A stretch of DNA of 8,085 nucleotides from DATILI01 sp035476635 (lineage in GTDB: Bacteria > Pseudomonadota > Gammaproteobacteria > Burkholderiales > Burkholderiaceae_C). The stretch spans positions 1-8,085 of the forward strand of contig DATILI010000005.1 in assembly GCA_035476635.1 (NCBI GenBank), in the 5' to 3' direction. The stretch's first letter is position 1; each line of letters begins with the position of its first letter. Shown one piece after another: positions 1-6,566 of the stretch. A program made the translations under genes and the position numbers. The notes under the pieces were generated by a model. The model was not told the DNA's origin, searched no databases, and saw only the letters and a list, made by a program, of their open reading frames with translations.

Positions 1-590
1 CGCCAGGCGAGGGCCAGCGCATCGGCCTGATCGGCCTGGGCGCGGGCGTGTTGGCCGCCTACGGACGCCCTGGCGACAGCTACCGCTTCTACGAGATCAA
101 CCCGGCCGTGCTGCAGATTGCGCAGGCCGAATTCAGCTTCATGCGCGATTCGCGCGCCAAGATCGACACCGTGCTGGGCGATGCGCGGCTGGCGCTTGAG
201 CGCGAGGCGCCGCAAGGCTTTCACGTGCTGGCGGTCGATGCGTTCTCAGGCGACTCGGTGCCCGTGCACCTGATCACCGTCGAAGCCCTGCGCGTCTACC
301 TGCGCCACATGCATCCCGACGGCATCATCGCGTTTCACCTGACCAACCGCTTCCTCTGGCTGCCGCCCGTGGTGCAGCGGCTGGCAGCCGAACTCGGCGT
401 GTCTTCGGTGCTCATCCACGATGCAGCCGAAGATTCGGACCTGCGCGCCACCGACTGGGTGCTGGTGGCCAGGAACCCCGCCGTGCTCGATACGCCGGCG
501 CTGCGCAAGGCGGCCACGCCGGTGCGGCCGATTCCGGGCTTGTCGACCTGGAGCGACGACTTCAACAACCTGTTCGAAGTGCTGAAGTGA
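1..590 (+). CDS. Spermidine synthase-like protein, C-terminal part (5' end outside window)
   Basis: The reading frame is open from the left edge (first full codon at position 3) and stops with TGA at 588-590, so about 195 residues are visible and the start lies upstream. The first visible residues form a glycine-rich loop (IGLIGLGAGVLAAYG), the S-adenosylmethionine-type nucleotide-binding motif I of Rossmann methyltransferase-fold proteins. It is followed by the acidic YEINPAV strand, a GDAR motif and DAFSGDSVPVHL, which corresponds to the catalytic-loop region of polyamine aminopropyltransferases. The C-terminus (WSDDFNNLFEVLK) resembles the end of the 'fused MFS/spermidine synthase' membrane proteins, where this domain follows a transporter-like half. 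Whether such a membrane half exists here cannot be seen. Polyamine synthesis is the family activity, but many such fused proteins have no proven substrate. A GTG at 48 is in frame but lies after the binding loop, so it is not a credible start. The gene has no evident functional link to the transport operon downstream. Confidence 0.85.
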   Translation, partial: PGEGQRIGLIGLGAGVLAAYGRPGDSYRFYEINPAVLQIAQAEFSFMRDSRAKIDTVLGDARLALEREAPQGFHVLAVDAFSGDSVPVHLITVEALRVYLRHMHPDGIIAFHLTNRFLWLPPVVQRLAAELGVSSVLIHDAAEDSDLRATDWVLVARNPAVLDTPALRKAATPVRPIPGLSTWSDDFNNLFEVLK

Positions 591-615
591 CACTGCTGAT
601 CTAGGCATCAGCCGC

Positions 616-635
616 CTATGCATTCCGGTTCATAG
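616..635. promoter_or_regulatory. Candidate operator palindrome upstream of tupB
   Basis: CTATG (616-620) and CATAG (631-635) form an inverted repeat with a 10-bp spacer, in the 97-bp gap before tupB. The core (CTAT...ATAG) and the flanking CG-containing bases resemble the much stronger palindrome in front of modA (6567-6597), although the spacing differs by one base. Molybdate/tungstate regulators of the ModE type bind palindromes with TAT/ATA-containing half-sites upstream of oxyanion uptake genes. The site is short and could occur by chance. I saw no convincing -35/-10 pair in this gap. Confidence 0.3.
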
Positions 636-687
636 CTCGGCATCCCCAATGCGCAAACCCCGGCGCATCTCTTAGCATGCAAGCCGA

Positions 688-1422
688 ATGAACACCTTCG
701 CGCAAAGTGCCGTCACGGCGCTGCAATTGATCGCCGGCACCGACCCCCAGCTGCTGGCCATCGTCGGCCGCTCGCTGGCCGTCAGCGGCACGGCCTGCGC
801 GCTCGCCTGCGGCCTGGGCCTGGTGCTCGGCGCCTGGCTGGGCGTGGCCCGCTTTGCCGGGCGCGGCGCGGTGCTCACCTTGCTCAATACCATGCTGGCC
901 GTGCCCTCGGTGGTGGTCGGCCTGGTGGTTTACCTGTTGCTGTCACGCAGCGGCCCGCTGGGTTCTCTCGGTTGGCTGTTTTCTTTCAAGGCCATGGTGC
1001 TGGCCCAGGCGCTTCTGGTGCTTCCGGTGGTCACGGCACTGACGCGGCAAGCCGTGGAAGACGCCGAGCAGGCACACGGCGAGCAGTTGCGCTCACTCGG
1101 TGCCGGGCCGCTGATGCGCAGCCTGCTCTTGGCCTGGGACGAGCGCTACGCGCTGCTCACGGTGCTGATCGCCTCATTCGGCCGCGCGATCTCGGAAGTG
1201 GGCGCGGTGATGATCGTGGGCGGCAACATCGATGGCTTCACCCGCGTCATGACCACCGCGATCGCGCTGGAAACCAGCAAGGGCGACCTGCCGCTGGCGC
1301 TGGCGCTGGGCCTGGTGCTGCTGGCCGTGGTGCTGGCACTGAATGCGCTGATCGCGCTGGTGCGGCGCTGGCGCGAAAGCGCTGGTGACGTCGTGCTTGC
1401 TACGCAGGTGCAGGCGGCATGA
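688..1422 (+). CDS. tupB: Tungstate ABC transporter, permease TupB
   Basis: This 244-residue inner-membrane permease is the channel subunit of a TupABC-type tungstate importer. Hydrophobic segments lie at about residues 29-50, 60-85, 102-118, 155-177 and 202-225. The cytoplasmic coupling loop to the ATPase is recognisable around residues 131-147 (GEQLRSLGAGPLMRSLL). It is followed by the highly family-like stretch GRAISEVGAVMIVGGNI (165-181), which separates TupB-type from ModB-type permeases. Length is normal for the family. The ATG at 688 gives the expected N-terminus, but no good Shine-Dalgarno sequence precedes it. It is the first gene of the operon, and its ATPase partner begins 148 bp downstream after a repeat pair. 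The family also contains close relatives whose specificity (tungstate or molybdate) is not fixed by sequence alone, so tungstate is inferred from the TupA-type binding protein at 2269-3072. Confidence 0.88.
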   Translation: MNTFAQSAVTALQLIAGTDPQLLAIVGRSLAVSGTACALACGLGLVLGAWLGVARFAGRGAVLTLLNTMLAVPSVVVGLVVYLLLSRSGPLGSLGWLFSFKAMVLAQALLVLPVVTALTRQAVEDAEQAHGEQLRSLGAGPLMRSLLLAWDERYALLTVLIASFGRAISEVGAVMIVGGNIDGFTRVMTTAIALETSKGDLPLALALGLVLLAVVLALNALIALVRRWRESAGDVVLATQVQAA

Positions 1423-1450
1423 GACAACCGGTGTCAAGCCCCTGTCTTCA

Positions 1451-1556
1451 TTCCCTCTCCCATCGGGAGAGGGTTAGGGTGAGGGTGTTCGCAGAGGCCA
1501 CTGGCCTTGCTGTCGCCCGCGCCCTCACCCCCGCCCTCTCCCGGAGGGAGAGGGAG
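1451..1556. repeat. REPIN-like pair of inverted GC-rich hairpin repeats
   Basis: Two 35-bp copies, 1451-1485 and 1522-1556, lie in inverted orientation around a 36-bp spacer and match at 29 of 35 positions by direct comparison. Each copy carries its own perfect 9-bp hairpin, CCCTCTCCC/GGGAGAGGG with a 3-base loop (1453-1473 and 1534-1554), and each hairpin is joined to a GGGTGAGGG (or CCCTCACCC) tail on the side facing the spacer. This is the layout of a REP doublet (REPIN/BIME) as known from many proteobacteria. Similar CCCTCTCCC/GGGAGAGGG intergenic repeats are familiar in beta- and gammaproteobacterial genomes. The pair fills most of the tupB-tupC gap. Its right arm ends 3 bp before the AGAGG (1559-1563) that probably serves as the tupC ribosome-binding site. 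No RAYT transposase gene is present in the window. Confidence 0.85.
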
Positions 1557-1570
1557 CAAGAGGCGGTGGC

Positions 1571-2272
1571 ATGAGCGCACTCATACAGCTCAAGTCCGTC
1601 GACGTGCGTTTCGGCAAATTGCACGCGCTACAGCAGATCGACCTCAAGGTGCCGGCCGGCCAGCGCGTGGCGCTGATCGGTGCCAACGGCAGCGGCAAGA
1701 GCACGCTCTTGCGCGTGCTGCACGGGCTGGTGCCGCCGGCGGCCGGCTCGGTGCTGCGCGACACGGCGGCGCGCCAGGCCATGCTGTTCCAGCGGCCGCA
1801 CATGCTGCGCACCAGCGCACTGAACAACCTGGCGCTGGGTCTGTGGCTCAAGGGCCTGGGTTGGCGCGAGGCCAAGGACCAGGCCCTGCTGGCGCTGGCC
1901 CGCGTCGGCCTGGCCGATGCGGCGCGGCGCAATGCGCGGGCGCTGTCGGGCGGGCAGCAGCAGCGCCTGGCGCTGGCGCGGGCCTGGAGCCTGAAGCCCG
2001 ACATGCTGCTGCTGGACGAACCCACCGCCAGCCTGGACCCGCATGCCAAGCGCGAGGTCGAGGCGCTGATGGCGGAGTTCGCGCAAACCGGCATGACCCT
2101 GGTGTTCGCCAGCCACAACCTGGGGCAGGTCAAGCGCCTGGCCACGCGCGTGGTCTACCTGGAGCAGGGCCGCGTGCTGGCCGACCTGCCGGTGCACGAG
2201 TTTTTCAATGGGCCGGCCTTGCGCGACACCTCGCGTGAGGCGGATTTGTTTGTCAAAGGAGAGTTGGCATGA
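1571..2272 (+). CDS. tupC: Tungstate ABC transporter, ATP-binding protein TupC
   Basis: This 233-residue cytoplasmic ATPase powers the TupB channel. All expected motifs are intact: Walker A GANGSGKST (37-45), Q-loop Q74, signature LSGGQQQR (125-132), Walker B MLLLDE (145-150), D-loop SLD (154-156) and switch histidine H182. It is short, with no C-terminal TOBE/Mop domain, unlike ModC at 3955-5124. That fits TupC, which relies on no regulatory molybdate-binding domain. The ATG at 1571 follows AGAGG (1559-1563) with 7-bp spacing. The stop codon overlaps the tupA start as ATGA (2269-2272), which suggests translational coupling. A longer frame upstream is only repeat DNA read in another phase and was not used. 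Confidence 0.9.
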   Translation: MSALIQLKSVDVRFGKLHALQQIDLKVPAGQRVALIGANGSGKSTLLRVLHGLVPPAAGSVLRDTAARQAMLFQRPHMLRTSALNNLALGLWLKGLGWREAKDQALLALARVGLADAARRNARALSGGQQQRLALARAWSLKPDMLLLDEPTASLDPHAKREVEALMAEFAQTGMTLVFASHNLGQVKRLATRVVYLEQGRVLADLPVHEFFNGPALRDTSREADLFVKGELA

Positions 2273-3072
2273 AGTCGATCAGGTTTGTTGCGTTGGCCTT
2301 TGCGTTGTCCGCGGCAGCGCTGGGTGCGTCGGCGCAAACCATCACCATGGCGTCGACCACGTCCACCGAGCAATCGGGCCTGTTTGGCCACCTGCTGCCC
2401 GAATTCAAGAAAGCCAGCGGCATCGACGTCAAGGTCGTCGCGCTGGGTACCGGCCAGGCGCTGGACATGGGCCGGCGCGGGGACGCCGACCTGTTGTTCG
2501 TGCACGACCAGGCGGCCGAAGAAAAAATCGTCGCCGAGGGCTTCGCCGTGAAGCGCTTTCCCGTGATGTACAACGACTTCGTGCTGGTCGGCCCGAAAGC
2601 CGATCCGTCCGGCACCAGGGGCAACGACATCGTGCAGGCGCTGAAGAAACTGGCCGCCAGCAACGGCCCCTTCATCTCGCGCGGCGACAAGAGCGGCACG
2701 CACGCGGCCGAGCTGCGCTACTGGAACCAGGCCGGCGCGGCCAGCGCCAAGGGCAGCGGCTACAAGGAGTGCGGCTGCGGCATGGGCCCGGCGCTGAATA
2801 TCGGCGCCTCCGGCAATGCTTATGTGCTGGCCGATCGCGGCACCTGGCTTTCGTTCAAGAACCGTGGCGACCTGACGGTGCTGGTGGAAGGCGACACCAA
2901 GCTCTTCAACCAGTACGGCGTGATGGTGGTGAACCCGGCGAAGCATTCCCACGTGAAAACAGCGGAGGCGCAGAAGTTCGTGGACTGGGTGGTGTCGCCC
3001 GCGGGGCAGGGCACAATCGCCAGCTTCAAGATCGGCGGCGAGCAATTGTTCTTTCCGAATGCCGCGAAATGA
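2269..3072 (+). CDS. tupA: Tungstate-binding periplasmic protein TupA
   Basis: This 267-residue binding protein captures the oxyanion in the periplasm and delivers it to TupBC. A Sec signal peptide (residues 1-22, probable cleavage ASA|Q) is followed by the family hallmark TTSTEQSGL (30-38), DADLLFVHD (72-80), SRGDKSGTHAAE (137-148), GMGPALN (171-177) and a YVLADRGTWL stretch (185-194). These place it in the TupA/PstS-like group, not the ModA group. The start is well supported: AAAGGAG at 2255-2261 gives a strong Shine-Dalgarno, and the ATG overlaps the tupC stop. The stop in turn overlaps the start of the next gene as ATGA (3069-3072). One detail is unusual to my eye: a Cys-Gly-Cys (168-170) directly before GMGPALN, in the loop facing the ligand site. 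Tungstate is the family substrate; selectivity over molybdate is inferred. Confidence 0.9.
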   Translation: MKSIRFVALAFALSAAALGASAQTITMASTTSTEQSGLFGHLLPEFKKASGIDVKVVALGTGQALDMGRRGDADLLFVHDQAAEEKIVAEGFAVKRFPVMYNDFVLVGPKADPSGTRGNDIVQALKKLAASNGPFISRGDKSGTHAAELRYWNQAGAASAKGSGYKECGCGMGPALNIGASGNAYVLADRGTWLSFKNRGDLTVLVEGDTKLFNQYGVMVVNPAKHSHVKTAEAQKFVDWVVSPAGQGTIASFKIGGEQLFFPNAAK

Positions 3073-3884
3073 AGACCATGCTGCGCCGTGCAGGTACCTG
3101 GGCCTTGGCCATGCTTGCAATCTCCGCGGGCGGCGCGATGGCGCAAACGACGACTGAATCCGTGCTCGTCTTCGCGGCGGGCAGCCTGCGCGAGGTGTTG
3201 ACGGAAATCGCGCGCAACCATGAAGCCAAGACCGGCCAGCAACTGGCGCTGCGCTTCGGTGCCTCTGGCCTGCTGCGTGAAAGCATCGAGAAGGGCGAGA
3301 GCGCCCAGGTCTTCGCATCGGCCGACACCGAGCATCCGCAGCGCCTGGCGGCTGCGGGCGGGTGGCAGGCACCGGCCGTCTTTGTGCGCAACAGCCTATG
3401 CGCATTGACTTCGCCCGCGCTCGACGCATCGCCGCAGGACTTGCTGGCGACATTGCTCAGACCCGCGGTGCGGCTGGGCACTTCCACACCCAAGTCGGAC
3501 CCCTCGGGCGACTATGCCTGGGCGCTGTTTCGCAAGGCCGACGCGGTGCGCCCGGGTGCCTATGCGCTGCTCGATGCGAAGGCACTCAAGCTCACCGGCG
3601 CGGCCGATTCGCCCAAGCCGCCGCCCGGGCGCGGCACCTACGCCTGGTTGATGGAGCAGGGCCTCGCCGATGTGTTCCTGACCTATTGCACCAATGCCGT
3701 CGCGGCGCAACGCGAAATGCCGACCTTGAAGATCGTGCAGATCCCGGCGCCATTGCAGGTTGGCGCCTCTTATGGCTTGAGCGTGCGCGATGGCGCGCCC
3801 CCGGCTGCGCAGCGGTTTGCGCAAAGCCTGCTCGCACCCGAGGCGCAAGCGGTGTTTCACCGCCACGGCTTCGGCCAGCCCTGA
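3069..3884 (+). CDS. ModA-class oxyanion-binding periplasmic protein, fourth gene of tup operon
   Basis: This 271-residue periplasmic binding protein has a signal peptide (cleavage near AMA|Q, residues 23-26). The mature protein reads FAAGSL (35-40), FGASGLL (63-69), FASAD (82-86), GTSTPKSDPSGDYAW (137-151) and FLTYCTNAV (203-211). S39, S66, Y149-A150 and Y206 stand where ModA proteins hold the oxyanion. The family is therefore the molybdate-type SBP_bac_11 fold. It is clearly different from both TupA next door and the canonical ModA at 5799-6554. Its ATG overlaps the tupA stop (ATGA), so it is translated from the tup message and probably feeds TupBC or acts as a second receptor. An alternative start at 3078 (MLRRAG) would shorten the signal peptide by 3 residues. 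The ligand is not established; related proteins are simply annotated as molybdenum/substrate-binding. It has no permease or ATPase of its own in the operon. Confidence 0.82.
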   Translation: MKTMLRRAGTWALAMLAISAGGAMAQTTTESVLVFAAGSLREVLTEIARNHEAKTGQQLALRFGASGLLRESIEKGESAQVFASADTEHPQRLAAAGGWQAPAVFVRNSLCALTSPALDASPQDLLATLLRPAVRLGTSTPKSDPSGDYAWALFRKADAVRPGAYALLDAKALKLTGAADSPKPPPGRGTYAWLMEQGLADVFLTYCTNAVAAQREMPTLKIVQIPAPLQVGASYGLSVRDGAPPAAQRFAQSLLAPEAQAVFHRHGFGQP

Positions 3885-3954
3885 GCACAAGCCATGCTGC
3901 GCCGTCAGCTGCTGTTTCCAGTGTTGCTGCCGGCGTCGACCGATCAGCCCACCA
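3885..3954. other. Short convergent intergenic gap, no clear terminator
   Basis: These 70 bp separate the ends of the convergent tup and mod operons. An imperfect hairpin (GCCGTCAGC at 3901-3909 against GCTGCCGGC at 3926-3934, one mismatch) is present but lacks a following T-run on either strand. An intrinsic terminator is therefore not supported. Read-through would generate transcripts antisense to the other operon. Confidence 0.4.
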
Positions 3955-5124
3955 CTAGTCCAAAACCGCCACGCCCTTGATCTGCGCGTGCACCGGCAGC
4001 CCCGGCGCGAGCTGCAGCGTGTGGACCGAGCGCTGCGTGAGCCGCGCCAGGAGGCGCACGCCACCCGCGTCCAGCGCCACCATGGCCTGGCCGGGGCTGT
4101 CTGCGCTCACGCTGGTGACGGCGGCCGGCAGGATGTTCAGGATGCTGGTGCCGCTTTGCGCCTCAAGCGTCAAGCTCACGTCGCGCGCCTGCACGCGCAG
4201 GCGCACGCGCTGGCCGATGGGCCGCGCCAGGGTACTGGCCAACAGCAGGCTGCCGCCGTCGAACGCGATGCGCGTGAGGTGGTCGACCGCGTCGTGGTCT
4301 TGCACCGTGCCTTCAATGACCGCGCCGGCGGTATCGCCATGCGCCAGCGGCAGGTCCAGCCGGGTCAGCAGCTCGCGCGTGGGGCCGCTGGCGGTCACGC
4401 GGCCGGCGTCGAGCAGCACCAGGTGGTCGGCCAGGCGCGCCACCTCATCGAGCGCATGGCTCACATAGAGCACGGGGATGTCGAGCTGGCTGTGCAGCCG
4501 CTCGAGATACGGCAGGATGTCCGCCTTGCGCGCCGCGTCCAGCGCGGCCAGCGGCTCGTCCAGCAGCAACAGGCGCGGGCTGGTGGCCAGCGCGCGTGCC
4601 ATGCCCACGCGTTGGCGCTCGCCACCCGATAGCGCCTGCGGCTTGCGGTCCATCAGCGGACCGATTCCAAGCAAGTCCACCGCCTGCGCGAGCGACACGC
4701 GGCGCTCGGCCTTGGGCACGCGCTTCATGCCGTATTCCACATTGCCGCGCACCGTGAGATGCGCGAACAGGCTGGCCTCCTGGAACACGTAGCCCAGGGG
4801 CCTGCGGTGGGTTGGCAGGAACTGGCCCTTGGCATCGTCCTGCCAGATCTCGCCGCTGACTTCAAGATAAGCGCCGCGCGCGCGCTCCAGGCCGGCGATG
4901 GCGCGCAGGCAGGTGGTCTTGCCGCAGCCCGAGGGGCCGAACAGCGCGCTGACACCGCGGCCGGGCAAGCGCAGATCCACATCCAGCGCGAAGCCGGGGT
5001 AGGCGATACAGAACCGCGCGAGGAGTTGCGCTTGCGGCAAGCTCGCCCCCACGCTTGTCACTTCGTGTACTGTGCTGCCCCCCAAGGGGGCCTTCGCGCC
5101 TTGGGGCGGCCCGGCGGCGCTCAT
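3955..5124 (-). CDS. modC: Molybdate ABC transporter, ATP-binding protein ModC with TOBE/Mop domain
   Basis: This 389-residue cytoplasmic ATPase belongs to the ModABC molybdate importer. With the start at 5124, Walker A is GPSGCGKTT (63-71), the Q-loop Q115, the signature LSGGERQR (165-172), Walker B LLLLDE (185-190) and the switch histidine H223. The C-terminal part, about 325-389 (SILNILPAAV... to QIKGVAVLD), is a TOBE/Mop molybdate-binding domain typical of ModC. The ATG at 5124-5122 overlaps the modB stop (ATGA), so coupling is likely. A longer frame to 5205 would overlap modB by 85 bp and is not preferred. The protein is about 25-35 residues longer than usual ModC. The excess is residues 1-29, encoded by a dispersed repeat (about 5042-5124). 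Family-like sequence starts only at about residue 35 (LARFCIAYPGF). Downstream alternatives are GTG codons at 5061 and 5052 and a TTG at residue 29, so the real start is uncertain. Confidence 0.9.
   Translation of the reverse strand: MSAAGPPQGAKAPLGGSTVHEVTSVGASLPQAQLLARFCIAYPGFALDVDLRLPGRGVSALFGPSGCGKTTCLRAIAGLERARGAYLEVSGEIWQDDAKGQFLPTHRRPLGYVFQEASLFAHLTVRGNVEYGMKRVPKAERRVSLAQAVDLLGIGPLMDRKPQALSGGERQRVGMARALATSPRLLLLDEPLAALDAARKADILPYLERLHSQLDIPVLYVSHALDEVARLADHLVLLDAGRVTASGPTRELLTRLDLPLAHGDTAGAVIEGTVQDHDAVDHLTRIAFDGGSLLLASTLARPIGQRVRLRVQARDVSLTLEAQSGTSILNILPAAVTSVSADSPGQAMVALDAGGVRLLARLTQRSVHTLQLAPGLPVHAQIKGVAVLD
5042..5124. repeat. Dispersed Comamonadaceae-type repeat at the modB/modC junction
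   Basis: This stretch contains CCCCAAGG (5080-5087) and CCTTGGGG (5099-5106), a perfect 8-bp inverted repeat with an 11-base loop, followed by GGCGGCCCGGCGGCGCTCA. I recognise this style of sequence as a multicopy intergenic/gene-start repeat in Acidovorax/Variovorax-like genomes, where proteins often begin MSAAGPPQG... That recognition is from memory, and copy number cannot be tested within this window. Here it is read on the minus strand as the first ~28 codons of modC. Its left boundary is approximate. Confidence 0.6.
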
Positions 5125-5795
5125 TGGCGCCTTCCCGTCGGGTTCAGCATGTACAGCGCCAACAGCACGAGGAAGGCGAAGCCCACCATGCCACCCGCGA
5201 GCCAATGTGCCTGCGTGTACTCAAGTGCTTCAACGTGGTCGTAGATCTGCACCGAGACCACGCGCGTCTTGTCGGGGATGTTGCCGCCGATCATCAGCAC
5301 CACGCCAAACTCGCCCACGGTATGTGCAAAGCCCATGACCATGGCCGTGAGGTAGCCGGGCCGTGCCAGCGGCAGCACCACGCTGAAGAAGGTATCGAGC
5401 CGGGATGCGCGCAAGGTGGCCGCCGCTTCCAGCGGCCGCTCGCCGATCGCTTCGAACGCGTTGTGCAAGGGTTGCACCACGAAGGGCAGCGAGTACAGCA
5501 CCGAGCCCAGCACCAGCCCGGCGAACGTGAAAGGCAGCAGGCCCAGGCCCAACGCCTGCGTGAGCTGGCCCAGCGGCCCGTCTGGCCCCATGGTCACCAG
5601 CAGATAAAAGCCGAGCACGGTGGGCGGCAACACCAGCGGCAGCGCCACCAGCGCGCTGACGGGGCCCTTGAGCCAGGAGCGCGTGCGCGCCAGCCACCAG
5701 GCCAGCGGCGTGCCCAGCAGCAGCAGGATCAAGGTGGTCAGGCCGGCGAGCCGAAGTGTCAGCGTGACGGCACCCAGGGCGGCATCGCCGGACAC
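5121..5795 (-). CDS. modB: Molybdate ABC transporter, permease ModB
   Basis: This 224-residue inner-membrane permease of the molybdate importer is close to the usual ModB length. Hydrophobic segments lie at about residues 8-30, 46-68, 86-108, 148-171 and 198-218. The coupling loop EAAATLRASRLDTFFSVVLPLARPG occupies 123-147, and the ModB-specific stretch HTVGEFGVVLMIGGNIPDKTRVVSVQIYD occupies 158-186. The start is GTG at 5795-5793, three bases after the modA stop. A GAGGTG sequence inside the modA end, about 6 bases upstream, is a good Shine-Dalgarno and supports this codon. The stop TGA (5123-5121) overlaps the modC ATG. Order and spacing make modABC a single transcription unit read leftwards. 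Confidence 0.92.
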   Translation of the reverse strand: MSGDAALGAVTLTLRLAGLTTLILLLLGTPLAWWLARTRSWLKGPVSALVALPLVLPPTVLGFYLLVTMGPDGPLGQLTQALGLGLLPFTFAGLVLGSVLYSLPFVVQPLHNAFEAIGERPLEAAATLRASRLDTFFSVVLPLARPGYLTAMVMGFAHTVGEFGVVLMIGGNIPDKTRVVSVQIYDHVEALEYTQAHWLAGGMVGFAFLVLLALYMLNPTGRRQ

Positions 5796-5798
5796 GGG

Positions 5799-6554
5799 CT
5801 ACACCTCGTAGCCGTAGGCGCGGATCACCGCCTTGGCCTTGTCGGACTTCAGGTAGGCAAGCAGCGCGGCCGCCGCGGGGTTGCCCTTGGCGCGCGCCAG
5901 TTGCACCGCATCCTGGCGCAGCGGGCTGTGCAGCGATGCCGGCACGACCCAGCCCGAACCGCTCTTGAGCTTGCCGTCTTCATAGACTTGCGACAGCGCG
6001 ATAAAGCCCAGCTCCGCGTTGCCCGTCGCCACGAAGCTGAAGGTCTGGCCGATGCTCTCGCCCTGCACGAACTTCGGCGCCACGGCATCCAGCAGGCCGA
6101 GCGCCTTCAAGGTTTCCACCGCCGCCGCGCCATAGGGCGCGAGCTTCGGCGCCGCGATGGCCAGGGCCTTGAATTCATTCCGCTTCAAGATCTCGCCCTT
6201 CGCGTCCACGCCATCGGGCTTGGCCGACCACAGCACCAGCCTGCCGGTGGCGTAGGTGAAGCGGCTTGCGGCCACGGCTTCGCCCTCGCTGCCCAGGCGC
6301 ACCGGCGTTTCGTCGTCGGCCGAGAGGAACACATCGAACGGCGCACCGCTCTTGATCTGCGCGTAGAACTTGCCCGTGGCGCCAAACGAGAGCTGGGCCT
6401 TGTGACCGGTGTCCTTCTCGAACTCGGCCGCAATCGCCTTCATCGGCGCCGTGAAATTGGCCGCTACCGCAACCTGCACGGTCTCCGCATGCAGCGTGGC
6501 GGACAAGGCGAGGCCGAGCAGGGCGCACAAGAGAGAGGGCAGACGAGAGGACAT
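5799..6554 (-). CDS. modA: Molybdate-binding periplasmic protein ModA (ModA2-like)
   Basis: This 251-residue molybdate-binding protein is the first gene of the mod operon. The signal peptide covers residues 1-23 (cleavage LHA|E). The mature part starts VQVAVAANFTAPMKAIAAEF and continues with LSFGATGKFYAQIKSGAPFDVFLSADDETP, RFTYATGRLVLWSAKPDG, IAAPKLAPYG and ELGFIALSQV. This pattern is that of the Azotobacter ModA2 type (VVTATNF..., SRFTYAIGKLVLWSAKPG) and differs from the E. coli ModA pattern. The ATG at 6554 is preceded by only a weak purine stretch. A perfect inverted repeat ends 12 bp upstream (6567-6597), which predicts repression when molybdate is plentiful. The gene ends 3 bp before the modB GTG. 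The function call is strong; tungstate would also be bound, as in all ModA proteins. Confidence 0.93.
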   Translation of the reverse strand: MSSRLPSLLCALLGLALSATLHAETVQVAVAANFTAPMKAIAAEFEKDTGHKAQLSFGATGKFYAQIKSGAPFDVFLSADDETPVRLGSEGEAVAASRFTYATGRLVLWSAKPDGVDAKGEILKRNEFKALAIAAPKLAPYGAAAVETLKALGLLDAVAPKFVQGESIGQTFSFVATGNAELGFIALSQVYEDGKLKSGSGWVVPASLHSPLRQDAVQLARAKGNPAAAALLAYLKSDKAKAVIRAYGYEV

Positions 6555-6566
6555 GGTGACGCTTCG

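Noticed and set aside
2155..3453. Minus-strand open frame of 432 codons opposite tupA and the modA-like gene
   Set aside because: Shadow frame of GC-rich coding sequence; no domain, signal or conserved motif.
3901..3934. Hairpin as a bidirectional terminator between the operons
   Set aside because: Stem is interrupted by a mismatch, the loop is 16 bases and no T-run follows on either strand.
3894..3980. Small 28-codon frame (MLRRQLLFPVLLPAS...) starting 9 bp after the modA-like stop, resembling a signal peptide start
   Set aside because: No Shine-Dalgarno, it runs into the modC end and stops there. It could be a remnant of a lost gene but is too short to support.
5122..5205. ModC start at 5205 instead of 5124
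   Set aside because: Would overlap modB by 85 bp and add residues without family resemblance, whereas 5124 forms a standard ATGA junction.
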